Source: an uncultured Bariatricus sp. | GTDB lineage: Bacteria > Bacillota > Clostridia > Lachnospirales > Lachnospiraceae | Direction of reading: 5' to 3' | Assembly: GCA_934320645.1 (NCBI GenBank) | Contig: CAKRFP010000047.1 | Span: 1-14,997 of the forward strand | Length of the DNA stretch: 14,997 bases | In this document: in pieces, positions 1-7,261 of the stretch | How the letters are laid out: the number at the start of each line of letters is the position of its first letter | Position numbering within the stretch: the stretch's first letter is position 1 | Program-made: the position numbers and the translations under genes | The notes under the pieces: model-generated | Seen by the model: only the letters and a program-made list of their open reading frames with translations | Database searches by the model: none | Told to the model about the DNA's origin: nothing

Positions 1-22
1 GAAAGCAAAACATTTCATCCAT
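1..22 (-). CDS. 5' end of an unidentified leftward gene (partial)
   Basis: A start codon on the minus strand at 20-22 is preceded by a good ribosome binding site, GGAGG (plus-strand 31-35), eight bases away. The open frame reads M-D-E-M-F-C-F before leaving the window. Seven residues are too few to name a product. The terminator of glmM lies between this gene and glmM, so it is probably a separate transcription unit. The call rests only on the start codon and ribosome binding site spacing. Confidence 0.4.
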
Positions 23-143
23 TTCTTTTTCCTCCATGCTTTTTTAATAGCATGTCAGAATATAGAAAATCTATACCCGCAGAACATTTTTCTTTTTTAT
101 TCAAATAATATTTTCCAAACATCCAGACTATGGTTCACAAACT

Positions 144-188
144 AAAAAGGATAGCCCCACAGACTTTCATCTGCAAGCTATCCTTTTC
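144..188 (-). terminator. Rho-independent terminator after glmM
   Basis: Inverted repeat GGATAGC (149-155) and GCTATCC (177-183), with additional weaker pairing inside. On the minus strand it is followed by a T-rich run (plus-strand AAAAA at 144-148). It lies 24 bases past the glmM stop codon and closes the leftward mscL-trpS-glmM set. Confidence 0.8.
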
Positions 189-211
189 TGCACGATTCTA
201 TTTCAGATTTT

Positions 212-1558
212 TTATTCTACAATAAGTCCTTCTTTTTCAATCACATCGATTACCTGAGCCACATACTTTTCGCAAAGCTCATCCGTCGCCGCTTCTACCA
301 TGACACGGATTACCGGTTCCGTTCCACTTTCACGGACAAGGATTCTTCCGTCATCTCCAAGTGCTTCTGCAACTGCATCAACTGCTTTGACCACTTCCGG
401 ATTCTCCCTTGCGGTCTTCTTATCTGCCACACGCACATTTTTCAGGAGCTGTGGATAGATCTTCACTTCTTCTGTCAGCTGTCCAAGAGACTGCTTAGTC
501 TCCATAATGACTTCCATCAGCATCAGAGAAGTCAGAATACCATCTCCTGTCGTTGCATGCTTACTGAAAATAATATGTCCGGACTGTTCGCCGCCCAGCA
601 TGAATCCATTTTTGACCATGTTCTCATAGACATATTTGTCGCCGACCTGTGTCTTTTCGTACTTCATGCCAATCTTGTCGCATGCTTTATAAAGTCCAAG
701 ATTCGACATGATAGTAGTAACGATTGTATCGTCTTTTAACTGACCATGTTCTTTCATGTATTTGCCGCATACATAAAGGATCAGATCTCCGTCCACGACA
801 TTTCCATTTTCATCGACAGCGATACAGCGATCTGCATCTCCGTCATATGCAAATCCGACATCCAGCCCGTTCTCTTTTACATATTCCTGTAATACATTGA
901 TATGTGTGGAACCACAGTTTGTGTTGATGTTGGTTCCATCCGGCTCATTATTGATCACATAGGTCTTGGCTCCCAGCGCATCAAATACGCTTTTGGCAAT
1001 ACTTGAAGAACTTCCGTTGGAGCAGTCCAGTCCAACCTTCACATCCTTGAAGGAACGGGTTGCAAGGCTGATGAGATGTCCGATGTAACGGTTTCTCCCT
1101 GCTGCATAATCTACGGTTCTTCCGATTGCTTCTTTCTGTGCAAGCGGAATTTCTCCTGTCTCACCGTCAATATATGCTTCTACTTTTGCTTCTACTTCGG
1201 CTTCCAGCTTCTGTCCTTTGCTGTTGATTACCTTGATTCCGTTATCATAGTACGGGTTATGGCTTGCAGAAATCATAATACCACAGTCGAAATCTTCCGT
1301 TCTTACTACATAAGACACACTTGGCGTTGTCGTCACATGCAGAAGATATGCATCTGCTCCTGATGCAGTCAGTCCTGCTGCCAGTGCATATTCGAACATA
1401 TAACTGCTTCTTCTGGTATCTTTACCGATCACAATTCTTGCCTTGTGTTCCTGTCCGTAATACCATCCAAGATAGCGTCCTACCTTAAATGCATGCTCTA
1501 CTGTCAGTACTACATTTGCTTCTCCACGGAATCCATCTGTTCCGAAATATTTACCCAT
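212..1558 (-). CDS. glmM: Phosphoglucosamine mutase GlmM
   Basis: Interconverts glucosamine-6-phosphate and glucosamine-1-phosphate in the cytoplasm, the step before UDP-GlcNAc synthesis for peptidoglycan. The 448-residue length is normal for the family. Visible motifs are the N-terminal FGTDGFRG, the catalytic phosphoserine loop ISASHNP (active serine about residue 99), the magnesium loop YDGDADR (about 238-244) and the C-terminal phosphate-binding RESGTEP. The start is supported by GGAGGAG upstream, although the spacing of about 11 bases is long. The gene begins 34 bases after the trpS stop. That gap has no terminator, only a small GGCTT-A-AAGCC palindrome at 1577-1587, so cotranscription with trpS is likely. 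A terminator follows glmM. Confidence 0.97.
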   Translation of the reverse strand: MGKYFGTDGFRGEANVVLTVEHAFKVGRYLGWYYGQEHKARIVIGKDTRRSSYMFEYALAAGLTASGADAYLLHVTTTPSVSYVVRTEDFDCGIMISASHNPYYDNGIKVINSKGQKLEAEVEAKVEAYIDGETGEIPLAQKEAIGRTVDYAAGRNRYIGHLISLATRSFKDVKVGLDCSNGSSSSIAKSVFDALGAKTYVINNEPDGTNINTNCGSTHINVLQEYVKENGLDVGFAYDGDADRCIAVDENGNVVDGDLILYVCGKYMKEHGQLKDDTIVTTIMSNLGLYKACDKIGMKYEKTQVGDKYVYENMVKNGFMLGGEQSGHIIFSKHATTGDGILTSLMLMEVIMETKQSLGQLTEEVKIYPQLLKNVRVADKKTARENPEVVKAVDAVAEALGDDGRILVRESGTEPVIRVMVEAATDELCEKYVAQVIDVIEKEGLIVE

Positions 1559-1592
1559 AATTATTATCTCTCCTCCGGCTTAAAGCCTCTCT

Positions 1593-2678
1593 TTATTCTG
1601 CAAATCTTGCTGTCTGCTCCTGGATCAGCTGCTGATCGTCAAAATAGTTGATCTTCATTGCATCTTTGACTTCTTTTAAAGTCTGTGCTGCCACTTTTTC
1701 CGCTTCGATGCTTCCCTTATGAAGAATTTCATAGATCTCCGGAATCTTCTTTTCCAGTTCTTTTCTTCTTGCACGGATCGGTGCAAGCTCTTCCTGCATC
1801 ACTGCATTCAGGAACTTCTTCACCTTAACATCACCCAGTCCGCCACGTCTGTAGTGATCCTTCAGTTCATCCAGATTCTTGTAATCCGGCAGATATTTTG
1901 CAAAATGTTCATCTGTACAGAAAGCATCCAGATAAGTGAATACGGAGTTGCCTTCTACCTGACCCGGATCGGATACTTTCAGATGATTCGGGTCTGTATA
2001 CATTCCCATGATCTTCTGTCTTACTTCTTCTTCCGTGTCTGACAGATAGATACAGTTGCCCAGGGATTTACTCATCTTTGCTTTTCCGTCTGTTCCCGGA
2101 AGACGGCAGCAGCTTTCATTCTCCGGAATCAGTGCCTTCGGCATAACCAGAGCTTCTCCGTATACACTGTTGAACTTGTGTACTATCTCACGACACTGTT
2201 CAATCATCGGAAGCTGGTCCTCTCCTACCGGTACCGTTGTCGCTTTGAATGCTGTGATATCTGCAGCCTGGCTGATCGGATAGGTAAAGAATCCTACCGG
2301 GATACTTGCCTCAAAATTACGCATCTGGATCTCAGATTTTACCGTTGGATTTCTCTGGAGACGGGATACAGTAACCAGGTTCATATAATAGAAAGAAAGT
2401 TCTGTCAGTTCCGGTACCTGTGACTGGATGAAAATTGTGGATTTCTCCGGATCCAGTCCGCATGACAGATAATCCAGTGCAACCTCAATGATATTCTGAC
2501 GCACTTTTTCCGGGTTATCCGCATTGTCTGTCAGTGCCTGCGCATCTGCGATCATGATAAAAATCTTATCATATTCTCCGGAATTCTGCAGTTCTACTCT
2601 TCTTTTTAAAGACCCAACATAATGTCCGACGTGAAGTCGTCCGGTTGGTCTGTCACCTGTTAAAATAATTTTCTCCAT
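1593..2678 (-). CDS. trpS: Tryptophanyl-tRNA synthetase
   Basis: Class I aminoacyl-tRNA synthetase that activates tryptophan with ATP and charges tRNA-Trp. The 361-residue protein carries the HIGH-type signature HVGH (residues 16-19) within RLHVGHYVGSL, and an intact KMSKS loop (201-205), so it should be catalytically competent. It is slightly longer than the roughly 330 residues common in bacteria. It lies 42 bases downstream of mscL and 34 bases upstream of glmM on the same strand. No terminator or T-box leader fits in the 42-base gap, so transcription probably reads through from mscL or farther upstream. The ribosome binding site (AGAGAGG, about 12 bases from the ATG) is weak and distant. 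Confidence 0.96.
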   Translation of the reverse strand: MEKIILTGDRPTGRLHVGHYVGSLKRRVELQNSGEYDKIFIMIADAQALTDNADNPEKVRQNIIEVALDYLSCGLDPEKSTIFIQSQVPELTELSFYYMNLVTVSRLQRNPTVKSEIQMRNFEASIPVGFFTYPISQAADITAFKATTVPVGEDQLPMIEQCREIVHKFNSVYGEALVMPKALIPENESCCRLPGTDGKAKMSKSLGNCIYLSDTEEEVRQKIMGMYTDPNHLKVSDPGQVEGNSVFTYLDAFCTDEHFAKYLPDYKNLDELKDHYRRGGLGDVKVKKFLNAVMQEELAPIRARRKELEKKIPEIYEILHKGSIEAEKVAAQTLKEVKDAMKINYFDDQQLIQEQTARFAE

Positions 2679-2720
2679 TGTTTTTATGTTCCTCTCTGTG
2701 TTATTATTCCTGTCTTTTCT

Positions 2721-3185
2721 CTATTCTTCTTTGTCTGTATCCTCAGATGGAAGCTCGGATGTACAGTGTGCACATCTGGTTGCCGCGATCGGAATTTCTG
2801 ACATGCAGTACGGACAGATCTTTGTCGTCGGTGCCGTAGGAGCTTCTTCCTCCTTCTTAAGCAGCTTTTCTGTTCTTGAAGCAAGATTATTCATCACTTT
2901 TACAAAGCAGAAAATCACCAGCGCCATCAAAAGGAAATTGATCACCGCTGTGATAAAATTGCCATAATTGATCGTATCATTCTCACCTGATCCAATTCGA
3001 ATCACCCAATTGGAGAAATTGACTCCTCCGGTAAGAAGACTGATCACCGGCATGATCATATCATTTACAAGAGAATTCACAATCGACTGGAATGCACCAC
3101 CAATAATAACGCCGACTGCGAGATCCATTACATTTCCTCTTGCAATAAACTCTTTGAATTCTGCAACAAATCCTTTCTTAGCCAT
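2721..3185 (-). CDS. mscL: Large-conductance mechanosensitive channel MscL with C-terminal zinc ribbon
   Basis: Inner-membrane emergency valve that opens under high membrane tension during hypo-osmotic shock. The start is taken at the ATG at 3183-3185 (protein MAKKGFVAEF...). It has an AGAAGAGGG ribosome binding site, and the protein then begins like MscL with the amphipathic N-helix EFKEFIARGNVMDLAVGV. The frame stays open for 48 codons upstream, but that extension has no MscL similarity. Two membrane helices are visible at about 18-50 and 74-100. After the usual cytoplasmic helix the protein continues with a proline/acid linker and a CPYC...CAHC zinc ribbon (Cys 124, 127, 138, 141). Total length is 154 residues against roughly 130-140 for standard MscL. 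It is 56 bases downstream of the metal permease and 42 bases upstream of trpS. Confidence 0.93.
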   Translation of the reverse strand: MAKKGFVAEFKEFIARGNVMDLAVGVIIGGAFQSIVNSLVNDMIMPVISLLTGGVNFSNWVIRIGSGENDTINYGNFITAVINFLLMALVIFCFVKVMNNLASRTEKLLKKEEEAPTAPTTKICPYCMSEIPIAATRCAHCTSELPSEDTDKEE

Positions 3186-3241
3186 CTTAAACCCTCTTCT
3201 TTCGTTCCTTTTAGTCTGCAGCGCCATATAAGGATATTGTA

Positions 3242-4105
3242 CTACATTCCAAACAGGATTTCCACTATAATTCCGCACACTACACTGATTCCGTAAAGTG
3301 TTGCGACGATCATCATATTCTTTTTCCAACCATGGTTCGTCTTAAAAAGTACGATCAATCCGATTCCGGCACATGACAAAAGTCCGGCAAACATACTTCC
3401 GACATTTAAGACTCCCTCAAGATAAAATTTCGTAATTGCAATGGAAGCTGCGCAGTTCGGGATCAGGCCGACAAGACCAGCCAGAAAAATTCCGGCAATC
3501 GGATAATGAGTCACCACGTTCATGACCTGTTCCATTCCAATCCACTCCACAACAGCATTTAACACAAAAGAAATTACATATATAAATACCAGAATCTGTA
3601 CCGAATGGATGAGCGCTGATTTTACAATGCTTCCTTCTTCGCAGTGACAGTGGTCATGCTCACAGATATCATGAATATGCAGCCCTCTCTGGTATCCTTT
3701 GCCTAGCACCCGCACTCCGATATCAACCAGAATACCTGCAACAATACCAACGATGATCTTTCCGATTAAAATTGCCATGATCTTACGGACATCCGCCTGC
3801 TCTGAGATCAGGATCGGAAGCATCTCATCTGATGTAGACAGAAAAACAGCGATCATCGTTCCAACTGTGATGACTCCGCCGGAATACAGATTTGCTGCCG
3901 CTGCCGAAAATCCGCACTGCGGAACAACGCCAAGGATTCCTCCGATCACAGGCCCTTTTTTCCCTGCCCCAAGAAGCATCCGCACCGTCTTCTGACCGGC
4001 TTTATTCTCCAGATATTCCATCGCAAGGTATGTTAGAAAAAGGAAAGGTATTAGTTTCACAGTGTCAATTGTTGTATCTTTTAGTATATCTATAAACAGT
4101 TCCAT
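3242..4105 (-). CDS. Putative heavy-metal/manganese exporter (ArsP_2-like permease)
   Basis: A 287-residue polytopic membrane protein with about 8-10 hydrophobic segments. The two halves repeat a signature: GVVPQCGFSAAAANLYSGGV (60-78 region) and GLIPNCAASIAITKFYLEGV (213-232 region). This shows an internal duplication typical of the putative 10-TM heavy-metal exporter / putative manganese transporter family. The connecting loop is rich in His and Cys (HIHDICEHDHCHCEE, about 143-157), a likely cytoplasmic metal-binding site. The substrate is unproven; manganese, arsenic or another metal are possible by family naming. The ribosome binding site AAGGGAG lies 7 bases from the ATG. The gene has its own promoter, is separated from the upstream P-type ATPase by a terminator, and may be cotranscribed with mscL, trpS and glmM. 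Confidence 0.8.
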   Translation of the reverse strand: MELFIDILKDTTIDTVKLIPFLFLTYLAMEYLENKAGQKTVRMLLGAGKKGPVIGGILGVVPQCGFSAAAANLYSGGVITVGTMIAVFLSTSDEMLPILISEQADVRKIMAILIGKIIVGIVAGILVDIGVRVLGKGYQRGLHIHDICEHDHCHCEEGSIVKSALIHSVQILVFIYVISFVLNAVVEWIGMEQVMNVVTHYPIAGIFLAGLVGLIPNCAASIAITKFYLEGVLNVGSMFAGLLSCAGIGLIVLFKTNHGWKKNMMIVATLYGISVVCGIIVEILFGM

Positions 4106-4149
4106 CTTGTATCTCCCTTCTTGGTTTCACTATTCTAATCCGTTTTGTC

Positions 4150-4178
4150 ATTTTACACTGTCGCTGACAAAAAAGCAA
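4150..4178 (-). promoter_or_regulatory. Sigma-A-type promoter of the metal permease gene
   Basis: On the minus strand TTGCTT (plus 4173-4178), a 17-base spacer and TAAAAT (plus 4150-4155) lie about 45 bases upstream of the permease start. An 8-bp perfect inverted repeat, TTTTGTCA (4143-4150) and TGACAAAA (4165-4172), brackets most of the spacer and touches the -10 box. That is where a repressor operator would sit. The promoter match is good; the operator is inference. Confidence 0.55.
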
Positions 4179-4205
4179 GGAAAATAAATTAGTGTGGCAA
4201 AGCAA

Positions 4206-4248
4206 CAGAAAAAGAATTATCCCCATCACGTTAAGGATAATTCTTTCT
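4206..4248 (-). terminator. Terminator after the P-type ATPase gene
   Basis: Perfect 12-bp inverted repeat AAAGAATTATCC (4211-4222) and GGATAATTCTTT (4235-4246) with a 12-base loop. On the minus strand it ends in a TTCTTTTTCTG stretch. It lies 26 bases after the ATPase stop and separates that unit from the metal permease promoter. Confidence 0.8.
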
Positions 4249-4272
4249 TGTTTTACATTATGCTTTTGACAT

Positions 4273-6153
4273 CTATTTTACTTTCAGTGTTCTCATGGAG
4301 TTCAGAATTGCGATTACGGATACTCCTACATCGGCGAAGACGGCTTCCCACATGTTGGCCATGCCGAGGGCTCCCAGGATGAGGACCAGAACTTTGACAC
4401 CGAGGGCAAAGACGATATTCTGATGTACGATCTGAAGAGTTTTTCCAGCAATTCTCATAATGGAGGATATCTTAAGGATATTATCATCCATCAGAACAAC
4501 ATCTGCGGCTTCGATTGCTGCGTCGGATCCCATGCTTCCCATTGCGATTCCGATATCAGCTCTGGAGAGTACCGGTGCATCATTGATACCGTCACCAACA
4601 AAACCGAGCTTTTCTTTCTCACCAAGTTCTCCGAGAAGTGCTTCAACCTTATCTACCTTATCCCCCGGAAGGAGATCTGTGTAGACTTCATCGATTCCAA
4701 GGCTTTCTGCCACTGCTTCACCGACATCTTTTCTGTCACCGGTAAGCATAACTGTCTTTTTGACACCGCTTTTTTTGAGCTGTGCGATCGCACGTTTGGC
4801 TTCCGGTTTGACCGTATCAGAAATTACGATGGTTCCGAGGAATTCTTTTTCAGCCGCCAGATATACGACCGTACCAGGGACTGTGCATGGCTCATATTCC
4901 ACACCTTCTTCTTCCATCAGCTTTGCATTTCCGGCATAGACAACTCTTCCGTCGATCTTTGCCTTGATTCCGTGTCCGGCGATTTCTTCAGTCTTTTCCA
5001 CTCTGTCCATAGACAGCTCACCAAGCTCTGCTTCTTCGTACGCTTTCTTGAGTGCTGCTGAGATTGGATGATCGGAATAGCCTTCCGCAAGGGCTGCCAC
5101 TTCAAGCAGTCCTTCTTTTTCCCATCCGTTTGGAATAACTTCTGATACAACGAATTCACCTTTTGTCAGTGTACCAGTCTTATCAAATACAATCGTTTTC
5201 ATCTCAGAGAGTGCTTCCAGATAATTGCTTCCCTTTACCAGAACGCCCTGTTTGGATGCAGCTCCGATTCCTCCAAAGAAACCAAGTGGAACGGAGATTA
5301 CCAGTGCACATGGGCAGGAGATTACAAGGAAAATACATGCTCTCTGAATCCATTCTGCGAATCCGCCACCAAGAATGATTGGCGGAAGGAATGCAAGTAC
5401 AACTGCTGCGCAAACCACGATCGGCGTATAGTATTTTGCAAACTTTGTAATGAAGTTCTCTACATGTGCCTTTTTGCTGCTGGCATTTTCAACCAGTTCC
5501 AAAATCTTCGCAACTGTAGAATCATCAAACTCTTTCGTTGTGCGCACCTTAAGGAGTCCGCTTCCATTTACACAACCGCTGATAATCTCGGAACCTTCTG
5601 TTACTTCTCGCGGAACCGACTCTCCGGTCAGAGCAGAGGTATCTACAAAGGATGTTCCCGATACGACCACACCATCGAGAGGAACTCTCTCTCCTGCTTT
5701 GATGACGATCTCTGTACCGATCTCTACATCATCCGGATCAACCTGTTTGAGCTTTCCATCTTCTTCAATATTCGCATATTCCGGACAGATATCCATCATT
5801 GCACTGATTGACTGGCGGGAACGGTTGACTGCATAACTCTGGAATAACTCCCCGATCTGATAGAACAGCATAACTGCTACCGCTTCCGAATATTCCTTTA
5901 CTCCAAGTGCACCAAACGTTGCTATACACATCAGAAAGTTCTCATCAAATACCTGACCATGACTGATATTACGTACAGCCCGGTAAATGATGTCCCATCC
6001 CACGATCAGATAAGGGATCATAAACAACAAAAACTGCACCGGAATTTCGGACTGAAATTCCAGTTTTCCCATATGTTCCAGTACAAAAAGAGGAACATAG
6101 ATAACTGCTGCTGCGATAATACGGTACAGCATTATTTTCTGTTTTTTCATCAT
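4273..6153 (-). CDS. cadA: Zn/Cd/Pb-type heavy-metal P1B ATPase
   Basis: ATP-driven exporter of soft divalent metals across the cytoplasmic membrane. The 626-residue protein has the full P1B set: actuator-domain TGES (176-179), membrane metal site CPC (280-282), phosphorylation motif DKTGT (Asp 324), the HP dipeptide (362-363) and hinge GDGINDAP (520-527). The last membrane helices carry Lys 587 (GVKVLVLIL) and Asp 608 (FADVGVS). These match the Lys/Asp pair of the ZntA/CadA (P1B-2) subgroup and argue against a copper pump. There is no N-terminal heavy-metal-associated domain; the protein starts directly before the first membrane helices. That domain is instead encoded as a separate small gene 33 bases upstream. 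The start has GGGGAG eight bases upstream; a second ATG directly follows. The unit ends in a perfect hairpin terminator. Exact metal preference cannot be read from sequence. Confidence 0.93.
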   Translation of the reverse strand: MMKKQKIMLYRIIAAAVIYVPLFVLEHMGKLEFQSEIPVQFLLFMIPYLIVGWDIIYRAVRNISHGQVFDENFLMCIATFGALGVKEYSEAVAVMLFYQIGELFQSYAVNRSRQSISAMMDICPEYANIEEDGKLKQVDPDDVEIGTEIVIKAGERVPLDGVVVSGTSFVDTSALTGESVPREVTEGSEIISGCVNGSGLLKVRTTKEFDDSTVAKILELVENASSKKAHVENFITKFAKYYTPIVVCAAVVLAFLPPIILGGGFAEWIQRACIFLVISCPCALVISVPLGFFGGIGAASKQGVLVKGSNYLEALSEMKTIVFDKTGTLTKGEFVVSEVIPNGWEKEGLLEVAALAEGYSDHPISAALKKAYEEAELGELSMDRVEKTEEIAGHGIKAKIDGRVVYAGNAKLMEEEGVEYEPCTVPGTVVYLAAEKEFLGTIVISDTVKPEAKRAIAQLKKSGVKKTVMLTGDRKDVGEAVAESLGIDEVYTDLLPGDKVDKVEALLGELGEKEKLGFVGDGINDAPVLSRADIGIAMGSMGSDAAIEAADVVLMDDNILKISSIMRIAGKTLQIVHQNIVFALGVKVLVLILGALGMANMWEAVFADVGVSVIAILNSMRTLKVK

Positions 6154-6186
6154 AGAAGCCTCTCCCCTTTCATACCTTTTCCGGTT

Positions 6187-6405
6187 TTACAGCTGAATCT
6201 GGCAGTCCGGCTCTACCTTCTTGCATACAGCAACGACTTCCTGCATGATCTCATCAAATCTTGCATCATCTGCATCAATCGTAAGCTTCTGCATCATAAA
6301 ACTTACCGTTGCATCATTTACACCATCAATCTTTTTGATTGCATCTTCCATTTTTGCTGCACAGTTTGCGCAATCAAGGTCTACCATTTTAAATTTTTTC
6401 TTCAT
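6187..6405 (-). CDS. Small HMA-domain metal-binding protein
   Basis: A 72-residue protein consisting of one heavy-metal-associated (ferredoxin-like) fold. The start is the ATG at 6403-6405, preceded by a consensus AGGAGG; an in-frame ATG 45 bases upstream is rejected because it lies inside the operator and has no ribosome binding site. The metal loop is DLDCANCAAKME with Cys 12 and Cys 15, the CxxC pair that binds the metal. It is expected to deliver metal to, or regulate, the adjacent ATPase that lacks this domain. It may equally act as a buffer. The gene is first in the two-gene operon and directly follows an ArsR/SmtB-type operator. Confidence 0.88.
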   Translation of the reverse strand: MKKKFKMVDLDCANCAAKMEDAIKKIDGVNDATVSFMMQKLTIDADDARFDEIMQEVVAVCKKVEPDCQIQL

Positions 6406-6436
6406 CTTTCTTTCCTCCTGAAAAATTTTTCTCGCT

Positions 6437-6464
6437 GAACATATGAGCAACTGTTCATATGTTC
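6437..6464. promoter_or_regulatory. ArsR/SmtB-type 12-2-12 operator
   Basis: Hyphenated inverted repeat with 12-base arms AACATATGAGCA (6438-6449) and TGTTCATATGTT (6452-6463) and a 2-base centre, with 11 of 12 positions matched. An extra pair extends each arm. The 12-2-12 geometry with a TGAACA/TGTTCA core is the form bound by metal-responsive ArsR/SmtB repressors. It starts next to the -10 box and covers the expected transcription start of the HMA-ATPase operon, a classic repressor position. No ArsR/SmtB gene is present in the window, so the regulator must be encoded elsewhere. Confidence 0.75.
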
Positions 6465-6493
6465 ATGATAACTCTGTAATAGAAATCCGTCAA
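6465..6493 (-). promoter_or_regulatory. Promoter of the HMA-ATPase operon
   Basis: On the minus strand TTGACG (plus 6488-6493), a 17-base spacer and TATCAT (plus 6465-6470). This is close to sigma-A consensus, about 60 bases upstream of the HMA gene, with the operator palindrome immediately after the -10 box. Confidence 0.75.
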
Positions 6494-6597
6494 GCAGTTT
6501 AGATAACATTTTTTATTTTCTACAATTTCAAAAGAATATACCTCTCCAGAATGTATTCCCTTTTATTTATCAGAACGCTCTATCAGAATTTTCTGAC

Positions 6598-6640
6598 AGA
6601 AAAACAAAAAGAAGAACCCGGATTTTCCCAGATTCTTCTC
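6598..6640 (-). terminator. Terminator after the TetR-family regulator
   Basis: Stem of 12 pairs (three of them G-U in RNA) between 6610-6621 and 6628-6639 with a 6-base loop. On the minus strand it is followed by TTTTG and TTTTTC. It lies 19 bases after the regulator stop codon and insulates it from the HMA-ATPase promoter. Confidence 0.8.
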
Positions 6641-6658
6641 AAATTTATATTTTGTTCT

Positions 6659-7222
6659 TTACTTTTCAAGCAGCTCCAAAATAGGATGCGACATCAGGAA
6701 CAGATAATACTCCATCGCTTCATCCGCCGACAGATGAATATCCCGGCTGGTCAGCCAGTATTTGAGTCCGGTTACAACGGTGATCGTATGGAACTCCAGA
6801 AAAATCTTTTTGTCTTTGATTCCCTGAAGCTTCTCAAGCTTGATCTTATGTCTGCCCACCATCTCTTCGATCAGCTGACGAATCTTCTTTTCAAGAATTT
6901 CCTCAAACCCATTCTGACCGGTCGCTTCAAATGCTTTCTGATAATAAATCCGGTCTTTTTCCATCTTCCGGAACAGCAGATAAATGGCTTCTCTTTCCAT
7001 CCCGTCTTCAGTCATCTCACGGATATGCTGAAAGACCTCCGTCTCCAGAAGCCATTCCATCACTTCATACTTATCCTGAAAGTAATTATAAAAAGTCGGT
7101 CTGATGACTCCCGCCTGATCTGTGATCATTTTAATCGTTATCTTATCAAAAGATCCTTTTATCAGTAGTTCCTTAAAACTTTCCGCAAGCAGGATTTTTG
7201 TTAATTCTCTTTTTCTTTCCAT
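6659..7222 (-). CDS. TetR/AcrR-family transcriptional regulator
   Basis: A 187-residue one-component regulator. The N-terminal helix-turn-helix region is clear: LTKILLAESFKELLIKGSFDKITIKMITDQAGV..PTFYNYFQDKYEV (about residues 7-52) matches the TetR signature. The remaining all-helical domain would bind the ligand or partner and resembles the DhaS/TetR_C_8 type; no specific effector can be read. The start has GAGG seven bases upstream. The gene has its own promoter and a terminator. It lies downstream of mntP and the radical SAM gene on the same strand, with no clear terminator between, so read-through is possible. Its target is unknown: mntP, the radical SAM gene or itself are candidates. Confidence 0.85.
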   Translation of the reverse strand: MERKRELTKILLAESFKELLIKGSFDKITIKMITDQAGVIRPTFYNYFQDKYEVMEWLLETEVFQHIREMTEDGMEREAIYLLFRKMEKDRIYYQKAFEATGQNGFEEILEKKIRQLIEEMVGRHKIKLEKLQGIKDKKIFLEFHTITVVTGLKYWLTSRDIHLSADEAMEYYLFLMSHPILELLEK

Positions 7223-7261
7223 GTGTTGTCCTCTTTTTCCTGCCCATTTCTCTTGACGAAT

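Noticed and set aside
2679..2720. T-box leader controlling trpS
   Set aside because: The gap to mscL is only 42 bases, far too short for a T-box.
3186..3329. N-terminal 48-codon extension of MscL
   Set aside because: It overlaps the end of the upstream permease gene, shows no MscL similarity, and the internal ATG at 3183-3185 has a better ribosome binding site and the family's conserved N-terminus.
4423..5061. Long plus-strand open frame of 212 codons opposite the P-type ATPase
   Set aside because: It lies wholly antisense to a well-recognised ATPase, has a Cys/Phe-rich unlikely composition, and lacks a ribosome binding site.
5959..6438. Plus-strand open frame spanning the ATPase start and HMA gene
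   Set aside because: It runs antisense to two recognised genes, ends in the operator region, and its translation shows no protein family features.
6437..6464. Operator for the neighbouring TetR regulator
   Set aside because: The 12-2-12 geometry and TGAACA core fit ArsR/SmtB sites much better, and the TetR promoter region lacks the same palindrome.
6551..7168. 205-codon plus-strand frame opposite the TetR gene
   Set aside because: The minus-strand TetR has a clear helix-turn-helix, ribosome binding site, promoter and terminator; the plus frame has none of these.
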